A DNA stretch of 64,000 nt from NCBI GenBank assembly GCA_009746045.1, contig RPFO01000078.1, positions 231,382-295,381 on the forward strand, in the 5' to 3' direction. The notes under the pieces are model-generated. The model was not told the DNA's origin and did no database searches. It saw only the letters and a list, made by a program, of their open reading frames with translations. Shown one piece after another: positions 50,780 through 61,832 of the stretch. Position 1 is the stretch's first letter; each line of letters begins with the position of its first letter. The stretch comes from Mesostigma viride. Taxonomy: Eukaryota > Streptophyta > Mesostigmatophyceae > Mesostigmatales > Mesostigmataceae. The position numbers were made by a program, and so were the translations under genes.

Positions 50780-51716
50780 GGCAGCATCAAGAGAGAAATG
50801 TGTGAAATCCAGTCACTGTACGTATACTCTCTGTATTACTGGGAAATTGCCATAACAAATAAAATAAAACTACCAAAGCCACTATAACAAAACAATTAAG
50901 GATCCCAGACTACGTACAGCCAAGCCTCGAAATGCAAGGAGCAGCTGTGCCCTAGGTAGGCTGATGTGCCATGGAGCGATAATCGGGAAGCATAAAGAAC
51001 ATGAGTCATTGGGAGACCCCATTCACATAATTGGCAAAATTCATGCAGGCGGATTAATTTTTTACATTAACTTTCTAACCCTAGGCCCAGAAAAATAATC
51101 CTGCAAGATGCACAGAAATCGGTGCACCCAAGGGCTGGCTAATGCCTCTATCAGTATGATATTGTATATAATGTACACTTGCACAACAGACTGCAGTCCA
51201 TCAGCTAAACACTTGGCCAATGGAAAACGGGTGGTACTGGGCTAAAAGGAAAGCACTCCTGATGAGCATCTTTTGAGAAGCAAATGCCTCCCGCCGGTGC
51301 TTCCTTCCAGGGTGATGCAGGGTGTTGCGAGCTGCCTCCATTTCGTCGATGTTGCCAGCAAGGACCAGGAAAAAGCAACCCCACGTCGGCTGTTTGAGAG
51401 CAGGAAAGTCCGGATTAATAAGTACGGAAACTAACCAACCCCTTTCAAGCTAGGGGTAGCCTTGCGAAGCCATAGTCCAACCACGGTCCTCTGTTTCAGC
51501 GCTTCAAAAACTACTTGAAAAGTATTTTTTAGCTGAAGGCTGAACACGTACAACCGAGTAGGACTGCGCATGTAAGTTGATCTCTACAGTGAGGATATAC
51601 AAAGGAGGTTAGAACCGCTTGAAAAGCAAGGAAATGCCCCGTGCTTTCCCCCGTCTTTCACTTCCTCAGCCTTTTAATTCCTCCGTCCTGTCCTCACTCC
51701 TCCCCCAGCCATCTAG
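50780..51716. other. Intergenic
   Basis: No supported gene; probably 3' flank of the membrane-protein gene that ends at 51717. Confidence 0.4.
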
Positions 51717-54607
51717 TCACGCCCCCGTGGCCGGTCCGCTGACCTTCTTCTCGCTTCCCCCTGTCTTGGGCGTGACCACGGTGGGCGGGGCCGCGACAGG
51801 GACCCCGGTGACCGTCCCACCCAGGGTGGACATGGAGGCTCGCGAGGTCGAGGCGTGGACCGAGCCGCGCCCAGACACTGACGGCCGCCCCGATGAGAGC
51901 ATCGAGAGCTTCTTGCCTTGGACGGAGAGCGCGGACGCCTTCCTGGCCAGGCTCGAGGTGAAGAAGATGCTCTGGAAGCCCGGGTACTCGAACTGCTCGT
52001 ACGTGTGCATGAACTTGAGCGACGCGGTCACGGCCTCGGCGATCAGGAAGAGGGCCGCGATCCCGTAGAAGATGGTGAGGATGTCCATGATAACGCGCGC
52101 GGCGCGTTCCTCCTTGATCTCGTTGACGGTGTGTGGTAGCAGCGCGGTGAGCACCGAGATCATGATCGCCGTCATGGTCAGCCGGGGGAGCGCGTTCCAC
52201 AGCATCTGGTGCGTGTGGCAGCCGATGCAGAGCGGGGTCAGCGCGGACATGAGCCAGTTGCCCTCTAACGCCAGCACGCGCTCCGACTCAGGCGTCAGCT
52301 CGCGGTGACCGTACTTTGCCTGCACCTCCGTGAGCAGGTGCGGGTCGAAGAAGAAGTTGCCCGCAGGGAAGTCGACCAGGCGGTCCTTTTCCTTGAACGC
52401 GCCCTGGGAGACCCAGGTGTGGCAGCGGGGGCACTCGACGTTGGCCTCGTCGCCGGTGAAGGGGCACTTGCGGGTGGTCCCGTCGGCATTGTCCTCCACG
52501 TACTTGACCCAGGGCCGGGCCTCAAAGACGGCCTCGAACTTCATGTAGATGGTCACGTATGCGAACGACAGGATGCCCGCCGCGCTGAAGAAGACGGCCA
52601 GGTAGAATGCCGGGTGGCCTGAAAACAGGAAAACAGATTTGCGGATGTGATCAAACAGTAAGAACACAAAAGCAGTTCAGTTCCAGTTAGAGGTAAGTGG
52701 TGGAACGCTGGGTGGCCTGTCATGGTTGGGTGGGGAAAGGGAATAGGAAAGAAAGGGAAGAGGAGTGCGGGGAAGAAGATGGTGGAAGGAATAGAGAGGA
52801 GGAGATGGGTGGGTTGTACATTTCTTTACACATAATTTCCATGATATGAAGTCTAGCTGATGTAACGAGTTTTTTGGGGGGATGATGGGCATGCTTGGGG
52901 AACGTGTCTATTAATTAATGGGCATGCTTGGGGATCGTGTCTATTAATTAATGGGCATGCTTGGGGATCGAGAAGATAGGGCGATGGGGCAAGTACGGGC
53001 GAGGGCAGCGCACGGGCAAACATGGGGTCAGAAGTGGGTGACGATTGATGCGTGACGGGGGGGGGGCGGGGGGGGGGCCACTGGTGAGCACAAATAAGGA
53101 GGGCTGTGTGATAGATGTTGTGTGATGGCTGGCAGCAAGGAGTGGCAGCACTGGTAAGGGTCAGCAATCTTGTTCGGGTCTAAGGTGTGAATTGGATGGA
53201 ATGTACCACAGCGCATGCATCAAATATATTGGACAGGTGGCGCACCCTAACAGCTGTACCACTTTGGCAAGCATCGGGCAACCATGACCCAATTTGCATG
53301 AAGACATAGCAGGCGAGATTTCCTTTTGTTTTCTATGAAGGCGTGAAGGGAAGATGGCAGCAATCAAAAGGATGCCGCATGCTGAGGGTGAGTCTCGCAA
53401 GAGGCCGGGTGAATTCTTCACCACCATGATCACGTCAAGACAAGGCATGACAGCAAGAGGAGCCCAGTTGAGGAGTAGTGGACCAGGCCACGTCTAGTCA
53501 CTTCAAGATTAGGACCAGACCAGACCAGACCATACCAGACCAGGCCTAATCACTATGCCTTCAATTGCAGGTTCAGGGGAACGAGAATAAGGCATTAATG
53601 GGAATCAGAAGAACACCCAAGAGGTTCGCCCCACTCTGAGATGGACAGGGCTGCACGGGTGGAGCTGGAAGGAGCTCAGGACGGCTGATGGCAAGGGCTG
53701 CAAAACATGGGCTAGACTGTCTCAGTGTTGTCGGTGCGGCCTAGAAGCCTCGGCATTAGCATCTCAGCGCGTGCCTCTGCCCATGCGAGTGTTTACTACA
53801 GACGTATCCACCATCCAGGATGCACAGGGACCTTATAGGTCACATTCCATTTCTGACCAGGCCGAGAATGCAGCATGGGCGATAGGGACGGATTAGAGGA
53901 ACGCTTAATGCTTCGGTACGAAATGGTCCAGGCAATCTTGCACCGATGACCAGTTGAAGTAACAAGACGTGTGAAAGCATCCTTAAAAGTCAACACTAAA
54001 CAGACAGTCTACATTTGACGGCAACGAAAAGAGCGCAGCTAGCAAAGCAAAGCCCGGCTTGGAGTGCCTTTGGCATCTCGAAGGCATCATCTCCAACCAG
54101 GTGAATTCCCTTCTAACGCCCACCCAAATAAACTGGGACGCAAGTCTCTCCCAAACACCTGGGAGCGCGTCACACAATGTGGTCATCTATAGATAGCAAA
54201 GCCCGGGGGCCTCTGTTCTTGTCCACAAGTGCGGGCCTCACTGCATTAAAACGTAGGGAAACCCTTGCGAGAAACTACAGCGAGAGGAGGACCGAAATTA
54301 TACTGGCCTGCGTGCTTGATGTCCGTGCCTGGTACTTTGATCACCACCAAACGCACAAACCTAGCAACAGCGCAGTGCTGCACTGACGCGGCGCCGGCAA
54401 GGCAGGCTGACACGATAAGCGCACGATGCCATTAAACCATAAAAGAGCCAGAGAGAGAAAGAGAATCTTACTTTTGACGGGGTTATAGTAGGCGTCAAGC
54501 AGGTTTGTGCACAGCACCACGATGATGATGGAGCTCATGACGTAGAAGAGGCGGTGCCGCAGCATTCGTATAATGCCCACCGGGCAAAACAGGATTTGCA
54601 AAATCAT
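51717..54607 (-). CDS. Multi-pass membrane protein with Cys motifs, two exons
   Basis: Exon 1 54607 to about 54472 and exon 2 52618-51717, joined across a 1.85-kb intron that starts GTAAGA and ends TTTTCAG; the split codon makes Ser between NPVK and HPAFYLAVFF. About 345 residues. Membrane segments: residues about 18-37 (FYVMSSIIIVVLCTNLLDAY), 47-70 (HPAFYLAVFFSAAGILSFAY), about 184-203 (LTMTAIMISVLTALLP) and about 215-235 (IMDILTIFYGIAALFLIAEA). Between the second and third lies a Cys-bearing segment (CPFTGDEANVECPRCHTW) and LTPLCIGCHTHQMLW. A Ser/Thr-rich tail follows. No family was recognised. The Cys pairs could bind a metal or a haem; this is open. The good splice phase makes it a confident host gene. 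Confidence 0.7.
52889..52985. repeat. 33-bp tandem repeat in the intron
   Basis: GGGCATGCTTGGGGATCGTG followed by TCTATTAATTAAT is repeated, with a partial third copy. It lies inside the large intron of the membrane-protein gene. Confidence 0.8.
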
Positions 54608-56084
54608 GGTACCTCTCGATTATTTCGGCGATAATATTCAACTACCCGCCTCTCTCGATGACGTAGCTAAGGTTTCTGTGAGCACCAGCGATGCCCACAA
54701 ACTACTTTCCGCAATGGAGCCGAATGCGGCGGAGGATCGGGCAACGAAGTAACCCTTGATAAGCGAGCTAGCAGGTCCTGAAATCCAGAGTACGCCAGAC
54801 TGGCGTCGCCATCCTGGTTGCTTTGAAAGGTAAGCATGTTTGCTGCGCGAGGCAGGCGTCCCAAACGGTTGGCAAAGCAAGCGCTGCTAAGGATTTGAAC
54901 AGTCACGTCCTCCGAGCTGCTGCGCTATGCCAACGCCATTGCGCCTATGAAACACCACCATGTACGGCGTTGCACATTGCAGACCAAATCCTGCCACGGC
55001 CATGCGGGTCCTAGTACGGTTGTCCAGGTGAGACAACGACTTTTTCCAGAATCGTCGTTAACTTTCCCCCTGTCCCCCCGCTTACTTTTCAGCTACAGTA
55101 CGGACTGGATTCGCTTGGCGCGGCCGGCGTTTTGCTACTAACTACGTAGTAAGCCTAAAAAAAAATTATGGCCACGTAACCATGTAGATTTTAGACTGGG
55201 GTTGTTACATCTATTGATAATCGTTAGGCCCCTTGGCCCTTCCACCTACGTGAATCGTGCCTAACAATTATTAGTAGCAACCCTAATCAACTTCGAAGGG
55301 TGTAGGAAGGCGGAAGCAGTATGTACCTAGAGACTAGAGAGTAGAGTATAGAGTATTAGTAGTCAGTTTAGGTACTTTCTACTTCTAGGTACATAGGCTA
55401 TACACTATACAGCTCTTATCAGTTATCGGAAATTCGGAATTGATCATTGAAGTGCCTGCGCAGTACTGCCCAAATGACAGTCGACGAGTGAATCATCTTT
55501 GAGTCACGTGCGTGGCAGGCTGCCAGCTGCCCCATTTTGCTTATGAAGGCAGACGAGAAGCGGGGAACGGAGAAACGATGCTGCCCCCACTCCACGGTAA
55601 TGTGGCACCATTCGAGATGAGTGACATGACCCGCCAAGCCCTGTGGGCACTTATGTGGTGAATCATTGAGACTGCGGCTTTCTTCGATAAACGGCAAACC
55701 TCGCGGCCTCGCGATTCGCGAAGCAGACGAGACAACTCTACCAGCACCCGTCCTCTGCAAGATGCGTGAACCACAACAATCCCTCAAGACCGAGCCTGCA
55801 GCTCACAGGCTGGTACACAGGCTGCGCAATCCGCTCAGAATAGCTGCGCAAGTCACTCTCCCCGGGCGCTTTTTGGCCCGAGGACGCCGGCGCAGCTTGA
55901 GTCCCGGCAGAGTCGGATTCACGACTGCAGGTTGCAGGTTGATCACAGAAAAAGGCCAGTCGGGACATTCTACACTAGGTAGATTAGCGCCTTCTGCTGG
56001 CTGAACTTGACATTGGCGTTAATGTCAGCTTCACATATTGGGGGGCATCGAGCCGAATCGTGTAACCGGCCATACACTCTGGGC
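54608..56084. other. Intergenic upstream of the membrane gene
   Basis: No supported gene. Short AG-rich repeats (TAGAGACTAGAGAGTAGAGT) lie near 55325-55355. Confidence 0.4.
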
Positions 56085-56400
56085 TCCAACTTGGGTAAAA
56101 AGTGGGGAATTGTGGGTAAATCTAGGGTAAATGCCGGGTAAAAAAATTTTACCCAAAGGTAAAAACAGGGTAAAGGGAATTTGTGGGTAAAAACAGATGA
56201 AAAAATTACCCCGTTTTTACCCAGTTTGAACTCGGTATGCCGTAGTGTTGGGCAAAAAGGGGGTAAAGTTTTACCACCTGGTAAAAAACAGGTAATTTCC
56301 GTTTTACCCACCAGGTAATTTCGGGGTAAAACTTTACCCACCAGGTAAACTAGGGGAAAAGAACAATTTACCCATATTTACCCTCTTTTTCCCCGAGTGG
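56085..56400. repeat. GGGTAAA / TTTACCC-rich sequence in both orientations
   Basis: More than fifteen copies of GGTAAA or TTTACC occur in both orientations over about 300 bases, giving many possible short hairpins (for example CACCTGGTAAAAAACAGGT and AAATTACCTGG-like pairs). No coding sense is apparent. Confidence 0.7.
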
Positions 56401-58256
56401 GCCGGGTGCAGGTGCAGCCCACCCTGGCCCTCCCATCAAATGACATCGAGGCTTGACCTGAAACTTGTTGCACGTTGCTACTAGGATAAAGGGACGGAAA
56501 GAATTTCAGCACCGACGGGGGACGGCGAGTTCAGCAACGGACGGAAGGAATTTCAGCGGCGACGGGCGACGGGCTAACGGAACCCCATAAACGGTCGGCC
56601 CACCAGTTAGAAAGAGCTCCCAATGTATGTGAGCTCTTGGTCTTTCACAGCGCGTCTTAGCCAATGTTGCAAGGCAGCAACCTTAAATCTGTTCACCAGG
56701 CCACGACCACAATGGGCACTTCCACGACCAAGGTGGCACCCACGGTTCGTGCTTTCCGAGATAGCTGGTCATCCCCCATGACCAAGCTATATCCTTGTGT
56801 TGTTCCTCGTTCCCATCGGCGTGACGAGGCACGTGCAGGCGTGCAAGCAAATCCTCAACGTCCACTGGCATCAGTGCAGAGCCAGGACGAACTGGATTTG
56901 CCTAGACTCTGCAACCTAGGAAGTACAGGACCTGTCACAAGCCTGCAAGGCCTAGTATCCTTGCAGCCCTGTGCCAGCTCCGTACCCTACTAGTCACAGG
57001 CTGCTGCTCCTCCTGGTCTACGTGGACCACAGTCACGTGATAGACAGGCTAAGCCTGTGCAGGCACGGCCTGCCACGTGTCCTGTCCACTACACCAGAGG
57101 ACTGCACCCTAGTCGGCCACGGACGGCTAGGACTTCGGGACTTGATATCTTTCTTGTCCCTTGTCTGTTTCAGGCGGTCAGCACGGCGTTGGAAAGGTCT
57201 TTCCAAACTGCATCCACTTAGCATATTGGTTGCCCAAAATGCTAACTCCAACCCTTTCTTCTTTTGGAGCTGGACCAGCTTGAAACAAGCCTAACCTTGC
57301 TTGTGCCACTCAGCCACAGACCGCTTGGTCCCTTGGGGTTGATCAGACCTGATAGGGCCCAGGGTCCTGCCTCCTTTTGGGTAACAACATATACGCCCTT
57401 GGACCAGGCTAGGTGTACTGGCCAGTGAATCAGAGGTCACCCCAGGTTATCCCCTGACCCCTTGGTCAGCTCCCAACCTTTCCTTGGGAACTTGGTGTTA
57501 GATTAAAGTCAAGGCACATTACCTAGTCCAATGGCTGGGATTAAAGGATGCCAAGAACGTATTATTGTGAGTTCCTGATCTTTCACAGTTATCACAGGCG
57601 CCCGTTCTTATGGCGCCCGCCTTGGCCAGCCTTTCCCTTTTATGCTCAAAGAGACTCAGGTAGCACCTACAAATACTGCCTTATTGGGGAGCCCATGTCT
57701 TCACTGGGTGTTAAGCCCAGGAATCACTCATGCCAGGCTGTGGCTCTGCTGGGGAATTGAACCCCACCCCAACCTCCAGGTTTATAGGTGACCTGGAACT
57801 TTACACAAGAGAAACATTACAACCATGAGAACAACATGAGAATGACATGACATGATTATGTTTTATTCAAGCATTATATAACCCAGAATGTGGCTCCCTG
57901 GCAACCATGTTCCACATGGTCACACAACCAGGTTCTTTATTAGCAACAGGTTGGAAACAAGCACTAGAAAACATATATACAGCAACCTGTAAGAACCAGC
58001 ATTCGGGTTGCCCTTGCATGGCCTAACTGTTTGAGGCCAAAGGCGTCGACTTAAGTCCTGGCGACTCTTCTGAACCCCATGGGGAGGGCCAGGCATGATT
58101 CTCAGCTGGTAGGAGTGACATTCCACACCAACTCCTGTCCAGGAGGGTGTACCTAACCCTGAAGGACCGGCTGTCAACCAGTAAGCACCAGTCACCACTT
58201 GGTACTTTGGTCAAGCAGCCCACTGGGGACACCCAAGCTGAAGCAAGGCCTGGTCT
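56401..58256. other. Unassigned stretch; likely 3' end or LTR of the copia-like element near 58 kb
   Basis: No supported gene. The region close to 58256 lies immediately 3' of the copia-like pol and should contain its 3' untranslated part or LTR, but I could not find the matching 5' LTR by eye. Confidence 0.35.
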
Positions 58257-61200
58257 CTATGGCCGCCCGTGTAAGGGGTCCATGAGCCCACGGAGCAGGG
58301 GGTACTGCCTCTCCGCCTTCTCCTCCAGCTTGGTGAGGGCATCTGCAGGGTTGTCCACACCAGGCACATGTTCAATGTGAGCTAGGTAGGACATCTCCTT
58401 GAGCAACAAGTAGTCAAGGTCCCTGCTCCTGGCCAGCTGCCTGTGCACAAATTGCACCATGCCCATGCTATCAGTCCTCACCAGTGTGTGCAGCTGCAAC
58501 CTACAGGAAGCCACTTGACATAGCTGGTAGAAGAGCTCCCTCAAGTAAAGAGCAGTATGCAGCCCTTCACAGATTGCCCTGCACTCAGCAATATCACTGC
58601 TGGGTGTAACCCTGTTCTGCAACCGACTGTACCAGGTAACAAGTGAGGTGTGATCTTGCTCCAGGGTAACTAATGCTGCTGCCCTGCCCCTGACCTCTGT
58701 GACCTTCCTATTATCCATAGAACTGTCCACATAGAGAACCATGTCAAGGGGCTTGTACAAATCCACAGGACCCAGTATGAGAGGGGGAGACATCATGACA
58801 GCCTGCACCACACTCTCAGCACCCACCTCAACCAGCTGGGAATCAGTAAGTCGACTCAGAACCAGCAAGTCAGGGGCACATATACTTGCAAGCCATGCCA
58901 GCATGCCCCTGATGGTAGCACACCTAGCCTGCGTGATGGGCTCCTGCAATGCATCTACAATCTGCTGTGGGTAGTCCTTACCACCCTCCATCCTGATGAA
59001 CCACGAGCCCTTGGCTTGGAACAACGTAGCCTGCATGCCACAGAAGACCATAGGCTCATTCTCCACCATGTGCTGTATCTTACCCAGCTCAAACCGCTTC
59101 TGGATCTTAGCCAAGACAGCCTCAACCCAGTCTGGTGGACCTATGAGATGCAGGTCATCACCATGCAGTGAGGCAAAGACAGGAAGGCCATTGTGGGACC
59201 CTTGGAACAAACAGGGATCCACTGGAGACACAGAAAACCCACAAGTATTCTTCAAGAATTTCTCTAGGCTCTTTCTCCAGATAATGGGACTGGACCTGAG
59301 ACCTTCCAACCCTTTCAGAATTCTCAGGTACCTGGCCTTTATCTCTGCTCTCCATACAGCAGGTACAGTCACAAAGAAAGGAGGGATATCTCTCCAAGTC
59401 TGCCTAGCCTGATCTTGGTCACCCTTGAGAAAAGCCCTCTTGAAATCAATCAGCACAGAGCTATAGGGCACACCCTTAACCAGAAAAGACAGAAATATAC
59501 ACAGCAGAATCCTCCACGTGTCATGCAGCATCCCTGGAGTATAGAGCTCCTCATCTAACAACTGGCCAGTGCCATGATACTCGGTTACAACTGGTCTGAC
59601 ATGTGGCACCTGGACACCATCTACCTCCTTGAGCTTGAGGACAAACATCAATCTGAGCAGCTGGTGAACTTCTGGCAGCTCATCCACAGGTTCTGCACAG
59701 TTGGAAACTATCCACTCATGCCCAGAAGCAACAAAGCCAAGAGTCCATGCCTTAGCCATCTTGGGGCTCTGCATCATCTCGACTAGCTGGCGCCAGGGAA
59801 TAGGACTGTGAGCAGCTATCTGGTACCTGTTTACCCCTAACTGCCGTGGATCAAAGGTGGTTGGGATTATCAACAGGTCCTCAGCTATGGGCTCCTGACC
59901 TTGAGGACCCTCAGCTGGCTGACTCCTAACAGCCTTCACCGCCACTGCAAGACCCTGGGAATAGTGATATCTTTCAAGGGGGAGGCTGCCCCTGCCTTCT
60001 AGTGCCAACTCATCAGAGGTCAAAGTAACCCCTGGCATGCACAAGAAGTTCTGACCCAGAATGGCAGGCCCCTGATAGCCCTCTACCACACAGAACGTGG
60101 TGGGCACCCCTAAGATAGGCACACTCACTTCCCCAAGGATCTTCATGGACACCTTTCCTGAGAAATCAGACACAGCAAGGCAACTGGGATGGGACATCTG
60201 TAAGCCTACAGCATCCTCTTCCCTGATGACAGACACCTGTGAGTTGGTATCTACCTCCATTGTAGCTGCCCAGCACGACCCCCACCCCGTGAGCTTGGAT
60301 ACCTTGGGATCATGTTTGCTGCGCATGAGTGCTCGGATGACGTCCGCCATGAGAGGCCCCCGGGCCTTAGGTGGCTGCCCCGTCCCCTCTGGCCTTGTGA
60401 CAGTTGCTTCAGCAGCCTCCTCCTGCTCGTCATCTTCCAGCAGGGACAGACCATCATCCACCACCAGAGGATTGTTAGCTGCTGCTGCCTGGCTCTGGCC
60501 TGGCTCCTCAACCCAGCTGGGAGGGCCTGGCCCGTCTGCAGGCCAGATTGCATGTGGCCTTCTTTCCTTGACATGAGCCCAGGACAACCTGTACACGTGC
60601 CTTGGATCCTTTTCCAAAGCCACCAGGCAAGATCTGTTAGCTTCCTCCACACGAGTGACAACCCCATCCTGCCACTTCCCCCGCTTGCCTGGAATAGATG
60701 GTTCCTTCCACATCCTGACCTTCAGCCCCACCTGAGGCCTCAGCACATTCCAGTTCTTGTCCTTACGTCTCAGCTGGGCAAATAACCTATCTGCCTTCCT
60801 AAGACTGGCCTGCACCACGTTCTCAGGCAACAAGCTATACTGCAGGGCCAGGGGAGAGACAGCCACACCATCAAAGTAATAGTTAACCCTGTGGTTCAGC
60901 TGCTCTTCTATCCCCTTACACCAGGCTGCCCTCTCTAAGGCAGATGCCACAAGTGGCACTGACTCTGCTGCTAGCACCACTGTCTTCACTTCACGTATGG
61001 ATCTCTCTACAGCCCCTTGCTGCCCATGACTCTCCCTGGGGACTACTACCAGCTTACAAGGCAGCTGGTCCTGATGCTTGAGCAAACAGTCAAACTGCAA
61101 GTCTGCCTGCACACTCTTGCACACCCCAAAGCCTGGGATCAGGGCCTTCATACCCAACAACAAGTGGTGCTCCTGCATACCAGGCAGAACGTCTATCAGC

Positions 61201-61829
61201 CTGTATCTGCTGAACCTGTCCACCCCCACCAATATATACAAGCCCCTGATATGCTGGATATCCATCTGGATGTCGCCACGCTCCCTAGCAGGCTCCCTAG
61301 CATGGGACTGAGGTGGGTGAACAGCATTCTCCTGGCAACCACAGTTCTCAGCAGCAGCCTGGCAAGCCTCCCACAAAGGCTCCCTACCTAGCTTCCAAGC
61401 AAACATTGCTGCCTGCCCAGAATGCCCAAACATATGATGCAATCTATGGCCAGCCTCAGCATAGCTCAGCACTCTGTCAGTACTGACCTGGCGAGACGTC
61501 TGAACCGTGTGTGGGGACACATGATCCACTCCTGAGGTTCCAGGGCTTCCCTGCAGGCCGTCCTGACGCCCCAAGTCAGGCCCTGCACCCTGGACCGCTC
61601 CAGGCCCTTCCAGCAAGGTCCCTTGGCCCTCCAGGCCAGCACCTGCTGGAGACCCACCACCTGCATGAGGCATAGGGAATTCAGCTGCAGCATTGTTATT
61701 GCAATCCAGTGGAAGAACAACATCTTTACACCCTTGGTGCTGCACAAGGGGCACACCCCCGTCCTTATGTACATCCAGCACACCTTCCCCAAGGGGTGAT
61801 TGACTATTTACAGGGGATGATGTAGCTAG
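58257..61829 (-). CDS. Copia-like pol (integrase, protease, RT, RNase H)
   Basis: Open in the gag frame after the UGA; about 1,190 codons. Near residues 155-195 of the pol part is an HHCC-like zinc finger (RLHHMFGHSGQ ... CGCQ). The integrase core follows with DIQMDIQHIRGLYILVGVDR, VQADLQFDC and GAVERSIREVKT, providing D, D and E. Near residue 540 a retropepsin motif reads EVDTNSQVSVIREEDA, followed by GPAILGQNFLCMPGVTL. RT carries VLIDFKRAFLKGD, GLEGLRSSPIIWRKSLEKFL and FASLHGDDLHLIGPPDW, where HGDD replaces the usual YVDD. RNase H shows VLYVDSSMDNRKVTEVRGRA, SDIAECRAICEGLH and RTDSMGMVQFVHRQLARSRD. Protease between integrase and RT is atypical for copia. Confidence 0.75.
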   Translation of the reverse strand, partial: LATSSPVNSQSPLGEGVLDVHKDGGVPLVQHQGCKDVVLPLDCNNNAAAEFPMPHAGGGSPAGAGLEGQGTLLEGPGAVQGAGPDLGRQDGLQGSPGTSGVDHVSPHTVQTSRQVSTDRVLSYAEAGHRLHHMFGHSGQAAMFAWKLGREPLWEACQAAAENCGCQENAVHPPQSHAREPARERGDIQMDIQHIRGLYILVGVDRFSRYRLIDVLPGMQEHHLLLGMKALIPGFGVCKSVQADLQFDCLLKHQDQLPCKLVVVPRESHGQQGAVERSIREVKTVVLAAESVPLVASALERAAWCKGIEEQLNHRVNYYFDGVAVSPLALQYSLLPENVVQASLRKADRLFAQLRRKDKNWNVLRPQVGLKVRMWKEPSIPGKRGKWQDGVVTRVEEANRSCLVALEKDPRHVYRLSWAHVKERRPHAIWPADGPGPPSWVEEPGQSQAAAANNPLVVDDGLSLLEDDEQEEAAEATVTRPEGTGQPPKARGPLMADVIRALMRSKHDPKVSKLTGWGSCWAATMEVDTNSQVSVIREEDAVGLQMSHPSCLAVSDFSGKVSMKILGEVSVPILGVPTTFCVVEGYQGPAILGQNFLCMPGVTLTSDELALEGRGSLPLERYHYSQGLAVAVKAVRSQPAEGPQGQEPIAEDLLIIPTTFDPRQLGVNRYQIAAHSPIPWRQLVEMMQSPKMAKAWTLGFVASGHEWIVSNCAEPVDELPEVHQLLRLMFVLKLKEVDGVQVPHVRPVVTEYHGTGQLLDEELYTPGMLHDTWRILLCIFLSFLVKGVPYSSVLIDFKRAFLKGDQDQARQTWRDIPPFFVTVPAVWRAEIKARYLRILKGLEGLRSSPIIWRKSLEKFLKNTCGFSVSPVDPCLFQGSHNGLPVFASLHGDDLHLIGPPDWVEAVLAKIQKRFELGKIQHMVENEPMVFCGMQATLFQAKGSWFIRMEGGKDYPQQIVDALQEPITQARCATIRGMLAWLASICAPDLLVLSRLTDSQLVEVGAESVVQAVMMSPPLILGPVDLYKPLDMVLYVDSSMDNRKVTEVRGRAAALVTLEQDHTSLVTWYSRLQNRVTPSSDIAECRAICEGLHTALYLRELFYQLCQVASCRLQLHTLVRTDSMGMVQFVHRQLARSRDLDYLLLKEMSYLAHIEHVPGVDNPADALTKLEEKAERQYPLLRGLMDPLHGRP

Positions 61830-61832
61830 TCA
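61827..61832 (-). promoter_or_regulatory. UGA-CUA leaky stop between gag and pol
   Basis: The gag stop TGA (61832-61830) is followed by CTA (61829-61827). The same frame is then open for more than 1,180 codons through pol, with no other stop and no clear ATG start. UGA-CUA is an established readthrough context in RNA viruses. A small hairpin, ACC(CC)TT-GGGG-AAGGT, is possible about 35 bases downstream. Confidence 0.6.

Noticed and set aside
61830-61832. The gag TGA as evidence for a reassigned stop codon
   Set aside because: TGA is used as the terminator of other genes in the window (for example TruA at 44648), so a leaky stop fits better than a changed code.
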